64,000 bases of DNA from Putridiphycobacter sp965230485 (GTDB taxonomy: Bacteria > Bacteroidota > Bacteroidia > Flavobacteriales_D > Crocinitomicaceae), in contig CBDDLA010000001.1 in assembly GCA_965230485.1 (NCBI GenBank), forward strand, positions 1,612,001 through 1,676,000, given 5' to 3'. Of this stretch, positions 22,501 through 27,917 are shown piece by piece. The notes below the pieces were generated by a model, which searched no databases, was not told the origin of the DNA, and saw nothing but the letters and a program-made list of their open reading frames with translations. The stretch's first letter is position 1. Every line of letters begins with the position of its first letter. The position numbers and the translations under genes are program-made.

Positions 22501-23583
22501 GGTATTGTCACCTGTATTGATTAAAGGGCTACTGTTATCGTTTATTGGAAAATACTTTAACCCATAACCATCTTCCACAGGATTATCTCTTAAGTGTAAA
22601 TCTGTTAAAAGGTATTCGCCATTGTAATCGTTGGCTGCATTGGCTGTGAAGTTTTGTAGAATTGACTCAGAAGCGCTTGCAAATTGATAGTAGTTGTGAG
22701 AAGCCCAAATATTATAGTTCAAACTTGCAAAACCATTATTCGCGTAAATTTGAGATTGATCTAGGTAATTGGTATTAAAATTTTCAGCAAAAATATTATT
22801 AATAAACACTATGGCCCTTGATCCTGTAAAAAAATTAGAATTATTCGCTATGTTAAACCAAATGGCATGACCTGGGTCGCCTGATAGCGTATCGGCAATA
22901 TTCTCTTTAAAGGTATTGTTATAAAACACATAAGATTCGATTGAGGTTTGTACACTGTCTATTAGAATAGCTCCTCCTGATGAATCTGATTGATTCCCAA
23001 AGAAAGTGTTATTAAAAAATGCAGCTTGATTGTTAGAAGCATCAAAATATATGGCGCCTCCATCATCAGTCGATTTATTATTGAAAAATGAACAATTTGA
23101 AACACTTATTTTTGACCCCCCGGTAACTGAAATCGCCCCTCCTTTTACATTTTCAGGTTGGCAACCCTCGAATAAACAATCTTCAAAAGTAACAGAAGAA
23201 CCATTGTCAATACTAGCCGCCCTTACTGCGAATGTTGGATCAAAAACATGCTTAAATGCTATACCTTTAATGGTTACGCTTGAATTATTCGTGATCTCAA
23301 AAATATTTGGAACAGATGCACCTTCAGCAATAAAAGAAATATGTTTAGGATACGGACCAATGATGGTCAAATTAGATTTTGAATCAATTGGTATAGGACT
23401 TGACAGACCAATTGTTCCAGTAATACTAATAATTACCGTGTCTGATGGATTTGCTGAATCTATGGCATCACGGAGTGTTCCAGGACCTGAAGTAGAACCA
23501 TCTGTCACAATTATCACCCCACTGTAACTTATACTAGAGAAGCACAAAAATAAAAGAGATATGATATAAAATCTTAATTTCAT
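13555..23583 (-). CDS. Giant T9SS type B substrate: beta-helix plus Ig-like modules
   Basis: This 3342-residue exported protein has a signal peptide ending near SSISYS. Residues about 25-1390 are a right-handed parallel beta-helix with recurring GNxIG and NxISGN turns of NosD/choice-of-anchor type. Residues about 1850-3180 are tandem Ig-like, CHU_C-associated modules, each marked by an (A/S)YC-x-E/G-E-x-(V/I) motif with a W some 15-20 residues later. The last 85 residues are a gliding-motility-associated (T9SS type B) sorting domain: FSPNGDGVNETW, VYIFNRWGDQI, YYYIIEENG. It is presumably a cell-surface adhesin or stalk. The PorP/SprF and OmpA-type genes follow immediately, so the three form one operon. 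No enzymatic motif is seen, and no frameshift interrupts 10 kb of frame. Confidence 0.9.
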   Translation of the reverse strand: MKLRFYIISLLFLCFSSISYSGVIIVTDGSTSGPGTLRDAIDSANPSDTVIISITGTIGLSSPIPIDSKSNLTIIGPYPKHISFIAEGASVPNIFEITNNSSVTIKGIAFKHVFDPTFAVRAASIDNGSSVTFEDCLFEGCQPENVKGGAISVTGGSKISVSNCSFFNNKSTDDGGAIYFDASNNQAAFFNNTFFGNQSDSSGGAILIDSVQTSIESYVFYNNTFKENIADTLSGDPGHAIWFNIANNSNFFTGSRAIVFINNIFAENFNTNYLDQSQIYANNGFASLNYNIWASHNYYQFASASESILQNFTANAANDYNGEYLLTDLHLRDNPVEDGYGLKYFPINDNSSPLINTGDNTPSYFTLININFSTALKVNDQRRAPRIIEGTADIGAVEYTPYRLTGSPNATAWWNLITSINSSTTPTDVHYIEFDLTNPTTGARIHQSTPPIDRTIYIDGYSQDGSVIPGPNNVSFFFTTSDDTLTSARDLVTLYNQGSATNGIDLNMAPNSTIAGVSLIDFDEYGINIETNSDSTTIFGSVIGAVSNVGKGLPAPNDGNGFGGVLIKATDVTIGGEFHHERNVIVDNGFNTSYGANIKLESTATNITIAGNVVGLHPDGNDTIPIQFNNTSFSANGIYADAGANIAIGGNYLFGKNTISNHRGNGIFHEGVSGGNILIDNNNIGTSFDGKTGFGNKNGIVVNKTDNGYVIGGSSGNIISANDSVGIFINSGNDVIIQGNTIGGDSVLLANNFGNETGILIEGTSGQNTNPNTIGGDDYNLNSERNIIVNNTKAGIRLSGEDVQFTTIQGNLIGVASDTSTSALPNVIGIQLDSGAHDNYIGYDGVSGNLRQINIISGNSQSGILLDQKKLKDNRVASNLIGGTYPNNPGDPLNDVGNKNGIEVSVIEDNANNNIIGNESDNDLQLVIVGNDVGIRLDSSSNIPILNCRIGIDSSNNDVGNGIGILSIETGTLAVGGAGTKSNIISGNDSIGIYLYYSESADIEGNLIGTDDSGTNPVGNRTGIKIKGGEQHEIGKTELNVISGNYYGIVMDSTITATVRNNYFGLSADGMSAVSGSYYGLVGRDLNTSNIIGLDNTGAEMKNYFATDSVDIGITSSREQKIRNNVMGYAVDGTTAVNGSNKGIGIRLSNSKFMQIGDNTTFGNNTIANKAGGLVLISVDSSSIVNNRFGTDVTGSAISNTDNQRYGIINRSGASNTNKIGPNNVFGGNRVGLILSAGSSDNYVFGNFFGIDTALNSPPAAFENDTAIYFNNATKNFVGLSGSDRNEITNYNNGIVLTNGSDTNIFTNNYIGVVSNGNNGSNLGSGVVIDNSNMNTFGSSNLADRNIISKNNGRGIDLINGSVGNSLLRNSIFDNNSLGIDIEADNIPDSLGVATVQNGIQTPVLNSVFPCPGSAEIRLELILNGLTPGEDYFVDLYENSSVLDPSGFGEGENSIYFDTITAANANDTILIDLTAAGLTGLSIGDNLTAILTSESSSSSSEFGRNEAIKAAPVNPTVTDFQEICRNGKGGSIEVDNSANSIYDYEVLLGPSSIIMDTTTNSNLFEEDSLAPNNYSITVNYSNGCSTSDAVLLNTGPSYEVQTTVVNDTCSTNTGQVTLDTIMYNISGVINTLSYSIDNGSSFSPSPVFSNQGAGTINPIMSIEVTNGGSTDNCPSTNNMSVDISNDTLTTELAFGYNDFCVGDGGVVAPLPTFTSGSYSLINLSGSGTINASSGAISGETDNAVYNVIYMYNIPACSDTVFNVTAHDVPDPSFVFADFFCSSVDTMKPVSYNTSATLGEFSVFSQPVGEAAAIVVGNGDVSNPNPEFLPGEYVIEFDTKDPQCPRTTTDTILIRETPDMTSISVSNGHIENDTIEFCPTTVGNAVTAINANADTLTTWLDDLGNNITNATYSPAAVNTPNSFYLLEYFNEINYAGEIICTSTRDTSFIRVYDTPIDPVILNGDQSYCDGESVDTLKVADRVNWYFNNTNNQVLVDTNSYFAPLTNNILHTIYAQDSTGVACLSQFVATEVIVVNRPSTPEINYLTNTLNTIDSLRICPTSVDTIFALNAHPDSTFWGLVGGAYIDTTDKFVSSFLAGTSHNLFYQKDTTYSINFISGTADQSCLSDSGFVKVQVNDSVRQPDILQDTIAYCFGETVEPVYNSDSLVTNNVLWYENDINDQTFLATPLDSHIFINPMYDNTGIGFYTYARDSTGLNCYSAFDSVLVYFHAIPDLPILKLNIDANPSISAYDTVVFCPNTGELDKIIANTGSFANTNTIWEIIAGNTDTLVEYNIQTLAGNLDTLVYSRDTLYASSSGRYCRSERDTAYLKVLLQPQTISLTDAAYCENETVLDLTTNIGKDLIWRSSLNNDTTRTDSPHIFTPSPPSNYTFQADTITVYDSTGVTTLDNQCLSPVTTALIGYHGKPDTAIVRLLSTGDPAFDTTYICPGSVESFSVNPYVPSVTESFWRLNLTGIFVSGSTFDIDNFTANSNATVYNYRDTTATVVSGISKTCNSDTNSRIVHTFDAPVAPALTTSDTAYCEGETINSLEISNGTEIIWTEDGSTTSTIGAPHNYLQSIPPIYSNQVDTIIFQNITGVDQLGNECKSDEDTVRIAYQIKPDFPVLTLQSTMTSPPDTIFICPRFEDSLLADTPQNQSVWYTDINSKNEDSIAGLNIFGDNTDTTIFWYNTLTPSLTISKTCNSDTVSQIVHTYFTPVEPTLAADTSYCDEEIIIPNNVLNSPDVHTIIWGDDFAGNPRVIQDNAPFTYSTPNISYNNFLVEVYAIDSTGGGCYSDTGFVSNSFHSLPASPDVFLNASLTALNSGDTVNICPNNQDSLVTNTASSLTFFESTIGDENNSIYNISLASTNLIAPVKYRVGEMFNLVDNITCFSKFDSVYVNIYTLPVTPVILSGTLNQDTINYCEVDMVNNLSLLDPSNAVNWFQPVVVGSDSTLVNTYTITPPTPNYAGELQTIVAIDITGSDVSDGDPVCQSEPDTMWIFFNETPDAPIITPIDTSFCESEVLDTLFSNVVSDWFIGGTSGAPDQSGVSEFALDDYTFLAISDTVQYFARTISAKGCESSFSQAEVRYHPIPDAPIIAPMQTNYCSDEVVDTVKIDSGLNGFWYESSDLTNEILSNSDFYLTSNTIIDSIQYFVRVFDPSTECFSVYDSITLLQYISLGSITNDETIELCIGYSETLEATGGESYLWSSGETDSSITVSPSEDTWYKVEIIDTNNCSKVDSVQVSLKLPASCEETIYTAFSPNGDGVNETWEITGIEKFTNVSVYIFNRWGDQIARIDDYDNTINVWDGTNQMTGQISISGTYYYIIEENGNKVKDGWVQLMK
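19410..23510 (-). repeat. Beta-helix repeat region of the giant surface protein
   Basis: The encoded segment is built from short coils rich in N, G, I and S (NIISGN, GIGI, DNNIGT types), most of them 20-25 residues long. At DNA level the copies are well diverged, so this is protein-level rather than recent nucleotide repetition. Confidence 0.7.
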
Positions 23584-23683
23584 TATGTCGGGGCTACAAT
23601 GTACTTACGATAAAATATGATAAAAGGTTCAATTTAAGCCAATTTTTAGAATTCACCAACCCTAAAACTAGCAAAAACCACTA

Positions 23684-24457
23684 TTAGCCCCTTCTAAAAA
23701 CTATTTCTTTATCACTACTCTCTTGGGGATAAAAACAATAACCTTCTGAATCAAAAGATTTTAGACCATCCAAATCTTTCACCTTTTCTTGGATGATAAA
23801 TCGAGTCATTAATCCCCTTGCTTTTTTAGCAAATGCCATTAGCACTTTGTACTCTCCAGATTTTGATAAATCTTTAAAAATTGGTGTGATAACAGGCACT
23901 GAAATTTGATTCAATTTAGCGGCCTTAAAATACTCAGATGAGGCTAAATTAACCAATAAAGTGTCACCATCTTTTTTGAGTTCTTCGTTTAATTGATTTA
24001 CAATTTTATTGTCCCAAAAATGGTATAAGTTAGTTTTTTTTGAGGTCACTTTAAATGACGTTCCCATTTCTAACCTGTAAGGTTGAATTAGGTCTAACGG
24101 TTTAAGTAAACCGTACAGACCCGACAAAATTCTTAAGGATTGTTGTCCTGATTCTCGTTCTGATGATGATAATGAAGGAAAATCTAAACCTAAGTAGGCT
24201 GCTCCTGTAAAAATATCTGCTGCTGGCCGACTATTGCTAAGTGTAAAAGGTGTATGCCAGTCATTAAACCGAGATTGGTTCAATTCAGCAATGTCTTTAC
24301 TCACCGACATTAATTTACTTATCTGACGTGAGCTTAATTTTTTCAATTTATTCACTAAATATTCTGAATCTTCAAGAAAAACTGGAATGGTTGGCTCATT
24401 TTTTTTTATGTCAATTTCAAAATTAATTGACTTTGCTGGTGAGAGTATAATTTTCAT
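23684..24457 (-). CDS. yaaA: YaaA family protein (peroxide stress response, DUF328)
   Basis: This protein of about 257 residues starts with the family signature MKIILSPAKSI and contains SRPAADIFTGAAYLGL, LRILSGLYGLLKPLD and IQPYRLEMGT. E. coli YaaA limits free intracellular iron and oxidative damage under hydrogen peroxide stress. I start it at the ATG at 24457 because that codon begins the conserved N-terminus; a TTG 24 bases upstream would add eight unsupported residues. It is a single gene, divergent from the zinc-ribbon gene and separated from the giant surface-protein gene by 100 bp. Confidence 0.92.
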   Translation of the reverse strand: MKIILSPAKSINFEIDIKKNEPTIPVFLEDSEYLVNKLKKLSSRQISKLMSVSKDIAELNQSRFNDWHTPFTLSNSRPAADIFTGAAYLGLDFPSLSSSERESGQQSLRILSGLYGLLKPLDLIQPYRLEMGTSFKVTSKKTNLYHFWDNKIVNQLNEELKKDGDTLLVNLASSEYFKAAKLNQISVPVITPIFKDLSKSGEYKVLMAFAKKARGLMTRFIIQEKVKDLDGLKSFDSEGYCFYPQESSDKEIVFRRG

Positions 24458-24503
24458 TTTAAAGAATAGTTGTTGTTGCAAATTTAATGATTTCTAAAAT
24501 ACT

Positions 24504-24511
24504 TATATTTG
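24504..24511 (+). promoter_or_regulatory. Candidate -7 box for the gene at 24530
   Basis: TATATTTG fits TAnnTTTG and lies 18 bp before the ATG at 24530. A TTG start at 24509 would fall inside this box, which also argues for the ATG. Confidence 0.4.
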
Positions 24512-24529
24512 TGGTATCAAATAGAAAAA

Positions 24530-24829
24530 ATGTCGGCCAAAATCGAGAGAAAATGTGCAAAATGTGGCACTTGGAACCAAGATGTTGACTATTGTCTGTC
24601 ATGTTCAAATCCCATTTCTTTAAAGGCGCAAGAAAAAATTGAGCAAATAGAGAAAAAAGCCATTGCTGACAGCCTACCAGAAGATAGAATTGACGTATTT
24701 TTAAAATCGTATAAAAATCACCGTTTTTTCGTAGTGAGATGGGTGTATTATTTTTTTAATTCAATTGCTATGGTTTTTATGGCCATAGGTTCATTTATAG
24801 CTTATTTAATAGCCTGGACAGCCGGATGA
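24530..24829 (+). CDS. Small membrane protein with N-terminal zinc ribbon
   Basis: This protein of about 99 residues has CAKCGTWNQ and CLSC near the N-terminus, two CxxC knuckles that would bind one zinc, then a charged helix. A hydrophobic stretch at about residues 66-95 makes one or two membrane segments. The ATG at 24530 is preferred over a TTG at 24509. It overlaps the next small membrane protein by 4 bp (ATGA), so the two are translationally coupled. I do not recognise a named family. A cytoplasmic zinc ribbon on a membrane anchor suggests a protein-protein adaptor, which is inference. Confidence 0.7.
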   Translation: MSAKIERKCAKCGTWNQDVDYCLSCSNPISLKAQEKIEQIEKKAIADSLPEDRIDVFLKSYKNHRFFVVRWVYYFFNSIAMVFMAIGSFIAYLIAWTAG

Positions 24830-25206
24830 AGTTTTGGAAATACATAGTATTAATTATACTTTGTGTATTGTATATAACGGTTCAAGTTTTCCGATTTAAT
24901 GGGATTCCATTACCTCATTTTATCAATAGTTATCTGACAGACTTATTGTGTATGCCAATTGTAATGGGCATCATAGTCATCATTTTGCAAAAGATATATC
25001 AGTTTAATAATTTGATAGTTGGTTTTAATTTAGTCACATTACTTACCTTGTTTTTTGCCCTATTTTTTGAAATTACATTACCACTCACGAGTAGCGAATA
25101 TGTGCAGGACTATAATGACATCATAGCTTACTTTTTTGGCGCTTACGTTTTTTTCTTTGCACAATATTCAAGTCTCAATTTAAATTCGACTAGTGTTATC
25201 TCTTGA
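24826..25206 (+). CDS. Small polytopic membrane protein (VanZ-like or 'magnesium citrate transporter'-labelled family)
   Basis: This 126-residue, highly hydrophobic protein has about four membrane segments and no cleavable signal. The stretch LPHFINSYLTDLLCMPIVMGI resembles a Bacteroidota family often labelled magnesium citrate secondary transporter, though the protein is far too short to be a full transporter and that label is doubtful. It overlaps the zinc-ribbon gene by 4 bp. It may or may not share a transcript with the downstream envelope genes, because a candidate promoter sits in the 67-bp gap that follows. Confidence 0.6.
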   Translation: MKFWKYIVLIILCVLYITVQVFRFNGIPLPHFINSYLTDLLCMPIVMGIIVIILQKIYQFNNLIVGFNLVTLLTLFFALFFEITLPLTSSEYVQDYNDIIAYFFGAYVFFFAQYSSLNLNSTSVIS

Positions 25207-25243
25207 AGCAGGAACGAAATTATGCTTTGAAAGATTAAAATTG

Positions 25244-25251
25244 TATATTTG
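25244..25251 (+). promoter_or_regulatory. Candidate -7 box for the barrel-lipoprotein-caspase operon
   Basis: TATATTTG matches TAnnTTTG and sits 22 bp before the ATG at 25274. A TTTG at 25226-25229 is present but only 14 bp away, shorter than the usual 19-20 bp. Confidence 0.4.
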
Positions 25252-25273
25252 CTTTGCTTGTAGGCGCGGTGAC

Positions 25274-26032
25274 ATGAAAAAAATATGCTTTACATTCTTG
25301 ATTCTTTTTTTCACAAGTAATTTGTTTAGTCAAAAAGCTAACAACAGGGATTTCACATACTATTCTAAATACAACAAGCGTTTGGTGTCCTACGAGTCTG
25401 TTCAACGTCATATTTTTTCAGTTGGAACGGGGCTAACAGGATTTTCAACTGAAGCACTTGCTCCTGCCATTAAAATTACAGATTCTACCCGTGAGGCTCA
25501 ACAAACCCCTCTTCTCAAAATTGGAATAGGCTATCATTACTTTTTTTTAAAGAATAAAAAGCTAAATTTCTTCGACAAGGAGCGCTATGAGCACAAAGGG
25601 TTCAGCTTATACCTCAACACCTATTTAACTCAATTTGAGAGGGGTAATTATTTTGAATCTACTGATGATAATGATACATTGACTCTGCAAGAAGATTTGA
25701 TTGTAAGGCCTCAAAATGAACTAAGAATCACCTACTCAAACCCGTTTTTATCATACAGGGGTAAAATGATTAACTTGTATTTCATACATGAATATGGTCT
25801 GTCCATTTTTAATAGTAGTCTTTCTCCCATTGGAAATGCTGGTCTTGAAGGTCCGAATCGTTTATATATCAACATTGTTCCTCTTTCTATCAAGCTTGGT
25901 ACTAAGCCTATCTATTTTAAGACATCATTTAACTTTGCTGCAAGAGATAATAAATTATTACAGTTGCAAGAAATCAATATCAATGGTGGTATTGATCTTC
26001 AAATCTACTTTTACCGAACTACTAAAAAATGA
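25274..26032 (+). CDS. Probable outer-membrane beta-barrel protein, family unrecognised
   Basis: This protein of about 252 residues starts with a clear signal peptide (MKKICFTFLILFFTSNLFSQ). I chose the ATG at 25274 because a more upstream start at 25193 would put 27 non-signal residues ahead of it. The mature part is mostly alternating hydrophobic/polar strands, and several contain Y or F near the ends, as in small outer-membrane barrels. No named domain was recognised. It overlaps the next gene by 4 bp (ATGA) and is probably the first gene of a four-gene operon ending in the WD40-caspase gene. The barrel assignment is inference from composition. Confidence 0.65.
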   Translation: MKKICFTFLILFFTSNLFSQKANNRDFTYYSKYNKRLVSYESVQRHIFSVGTGLTGFSTEALAPAIKITDSTREAQQTPLLKIGIGYHYFFLKNKKLNFFDKERYEHKGFSLYLNTYLTQFERGNYFESTDDNDTLTLQEDLIVRPQNELRITYSNPFLSYRGKMINLYFIHEYGLSIFNSSLSPIGNAGLEGPNRLYINIVPLSIKLGTKPIYFKTSFNFAARDNKLLQLQEININGGIDLQIYFYRTTKK

Positions 26033-26772
26033 AGCTAGGTTTTGTTATCATATCGGCTTTATTCAGTTTCCTTGTACTTGGACAAGATGTCAATTTTGGG
26101 ATAAATTTTGGAACAAACCCCTATAACCGTTTTAAATTTGAAAATGACCAAAGCTCCTTTAAACCAGAAAATAGCTTTTACACCTATGGCCCGAAAGTTC
26201 CTGGTGAAAATATCATTTTTGATGAGCATAAGTTCTTCAATACAATCCATTTCGGTTTAAGTGCAAGAATTTCAAGAAAGAAAATAGGCTTAAACATTGA
26301 GCCGCAAATTTTGTTTGAATACATAAGGTTTAGATTTAAGGTGCCATACCAAAGCAATCGCATTTTAAGCAGAAGAGCATACAGAATTCCTATCTATGGA
26401 ACTTATCACCTTTTTAATAACCCTTTAGCACTTCATATTAATGCTGGTATTATTATTAGCACAAACAAGTACTTTGATTACCAGCAGCCTGATCCAGAAT
26501 ATTATGTAACTGATCAAGGCGCTTGGGAGAAATCAATTAATTATGGTGATAATCATCTATATAACGTATTCTATGATGATGCATTAGTTAATATGGATTA
26601 TATGCTTGGCATTGGTAAACGGATTAATAATTTGGATTATAATCTTAGGTACGTCAATTCTATTGGTAATGGTGATTTAAGAGGGGTGCGTTGGCAAATT
26701 GAGTTAACTATGAATTTCTACTTCTTAAGCAAAGAAGAGTTTTCTACCAAAAACTACTTGTATGAAGAGTAA
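26029..26772 (+). CDS. Probable outer-membrane beta-barrel protein (PorT-like shape)
   Basis: This 247-residue protein has a short signal peptide ending at VLGQ. Regular amphipathic strands follow (VNFGINFGT, IHFGLSARISRKKIGLNIEPQ, YDYMLGIG-type segments), and a strand near the C-terminus ends in aromatic residues (LTMNFYF), typical of 8-10-strand barrels. It is not a recognisable PorT. It overlaps the preceding barrel gene by 4 bp and the following lipoprotein gene by 11 bp, so the three are probably co-translated. A membrane role beside the lipoprotein and the caspase-like protein is likely, but its function is unknown. Confidence 0.65.
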   Translation: MKLGFVIISALFSFLVLGQDVNFGINFGTNPYNRFKFENDQSSFKPENSFYTYGPKVPGENIIFDEHKFFNTIHFGLSARISRKKIGLNIEPQILFEYIRFRFKVPYQSNRILSRRAYRIPIYGTYHLFNNPLALHINAGIIISTNKYFDYQQPDPEYYVTDQGAWEKSINYGDNHLYNVFYDDALVNMDYMLGIGKRINNLDYNLRYVNSIGNGDLRGVRWQIELTMNFYFLSKEEFSTKNYLYEE

Positions 26773-27916
26773 CTTTATAGTCATACTGCTATTTCTATCG
26801 TGCTTGAGTTGCGAAAAACAAGAGTATGATAATATTTCTGCTGAATCTTCATCAGGCCAGGTATTTATTCTAAAAAGCAGCTTTATTGATAGTAATATTA
26901 TTCAGCAAAATTCGTATGATGGCCCTGGTTTTTCATACGACAAGTCTTTATTCTTTTTTGATTTAATTATTGACTATTATTTTCTTGATAATTTTGAGTT
27001 TTTAAGTGGTTTGATGATTCCTGAATTCATAGATTATAACGCAAATGCCGATAATTATGATACCGATATTAAACTAGATACAAACAAGCAAAACTACTTT
27101 ATATCAAATAAAAATGCTGAAGGTTTTAGTCCTAATTATAGCAATCTTATTTTGATGGACCCAAGATCAGATGCAAACTCAATGTATTTTGCTAAAACTG
27201 GCTTTTTTCTTCAGCAATATCTAGACAACAGTAGTAATGTTGAATTTGGTTTTTTTAGTTACACTACTAACAAAATTGAATTTGTAAAAGATAATGAAGT
27301 AATGATGAATGAGTTCTACATTAGAAGCGGAAACCCTGAGAAAAATGTAAATGCTCCTACCCCGCAAGTTACAGCAAATTATTTTATAGATTTAATTAGA
27401 AAAGGCATAAAAAAAATAGAAGAAGCCCCACCTTCAACCAACCCGCAATTAACCATTTTAACATATGCACTCGTTGAAAAGCCTTTAATAGATAAAAATA
27501 TGATTAAGGACTTAATTTTCGAATTAAAAAGTAAAGGCATCACTTTAAATATTGTTTCCCTATTACCACTGGACTTTCTACAACCTATTGTTTTCGAAAC
27601 CTCAGGCTTTTACCAAATAGATATTTCGTATTTAAGCAGTGTTAGTGACTTTATAAGTAATCATTCTGAATTGGATGACATTGTTAAAACTAGAGTTTTT
27701 GGAAGTAGCATTGCGATTCAAAATATGCATCAAATAATTAGTGGACAATCAAATAATTTCCAAAGATTTACTGTCAGTAGTATACTTACTACCAATGATT
27801 CTGTCATCAATATTGACAGTCTATTGAAAAAACAAAACTTTCGATTAAGTTGGGGCAATAATACGCTTAATAGAATAGTTCCGAAAGACTTATCGATAAA
27901 ACCATTAATTAATTAG
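26762..27916 (+). CDS. Lipoprotein with vWA-like region and degenerate MIDAS
   Basis: This 384-residue protein has a lipoprotein signal peptide with the acceptor cysteine at about residue 17 (CLSC-EKQ). Residues about 126-285 follow the order of a von Willebrand A domain. Strand 1 is NLILMD, followed by PRSDANSM, which resembles the DxSxS metal site but with D133-P-R-S136. Next come VEFGFFSYT, a long helix, LTILTYAL, and GITLNIVSLLP as a late strand. Metal binding may therefore be lost or altered. It overlaps the barrel gene by 11 bp and is followed one base after its stop by the WD40-caspase gene. The family is unrecognised and the vWA call is from pattern only. Confidence 0.6.
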   Translation: MKSNFIVILLFLSCLSCEKQEYDNISAESSSGQVFILKSSFIDSNIIQQNSYDGPGFSYDKSLFFFDLIIDYYFLDNFEFLSGLMIPEFIDYNANADNYDTDIKLDTNKQNYFISNKNAEGFSPNYSNLILMDPRSDANSMYFAKTGFFLQQYLDNSSNVEFGFFSYTTNKIEFVKDNEVMMNEFYIRSGNPEKNVNAPTPQVTANYFIDLIRKGIKKIEEAPPSTNPQLTILTYALVEKPLIDKNMIKDLIFELKSKGITLNIVSLLPLDFLQPIVFETSGFYQIDISYLSSVSDFISNHSELDDIVKTRVFGSSIAIQNMHQIISGQSNNFQRFTVSSILTTNDSVINIDSLLKKQNFRLSWGNNTLNRIVPKDLSIKPLIN

Positions 27917-27917
27917 A

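Noticed and set aside
22000..23527. Plus-strand ORF at 23030-23527 and similar ones at 18962-20932
   Set aside because: They lie inside the giant minus-strand gene, have proline/serine-rich low-complexity translations, and show no motifs.
13555..23583. Possibility that the giant gene is a pectate lyase or other beta-helix enzyme
   Set aside because: No conserved catalytic Asp/Arg/Lys cluster is visible among the beta-helix coils; the fold alone does not support an enzyme call.
24458..24481. TTG start extending yaaA by eight residues
   Set aside because: The conserved family N-terminus begins at the ATG at 24457; the extra residues have no support.
25193..25273. Upstream start for the first barrel gene
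   Set aside because: It would place 27 unrelated residues before a perfect signal peptide and lies inside the upstream gene's end.
25788..26126. Plus-strand ORF overlapping two barrel genes in another frame
   Set aside because: It overlaps both better-supported genes, and its translation is low-complexity hydrophobic.
26762..27916. Reading the lipoprotein as a SusD-like nutrient-binding protein
   Set aside because: No SusC gene is adjacent, no TPR-like helices are seen, and the strand-helix order fits a vWA fold better.
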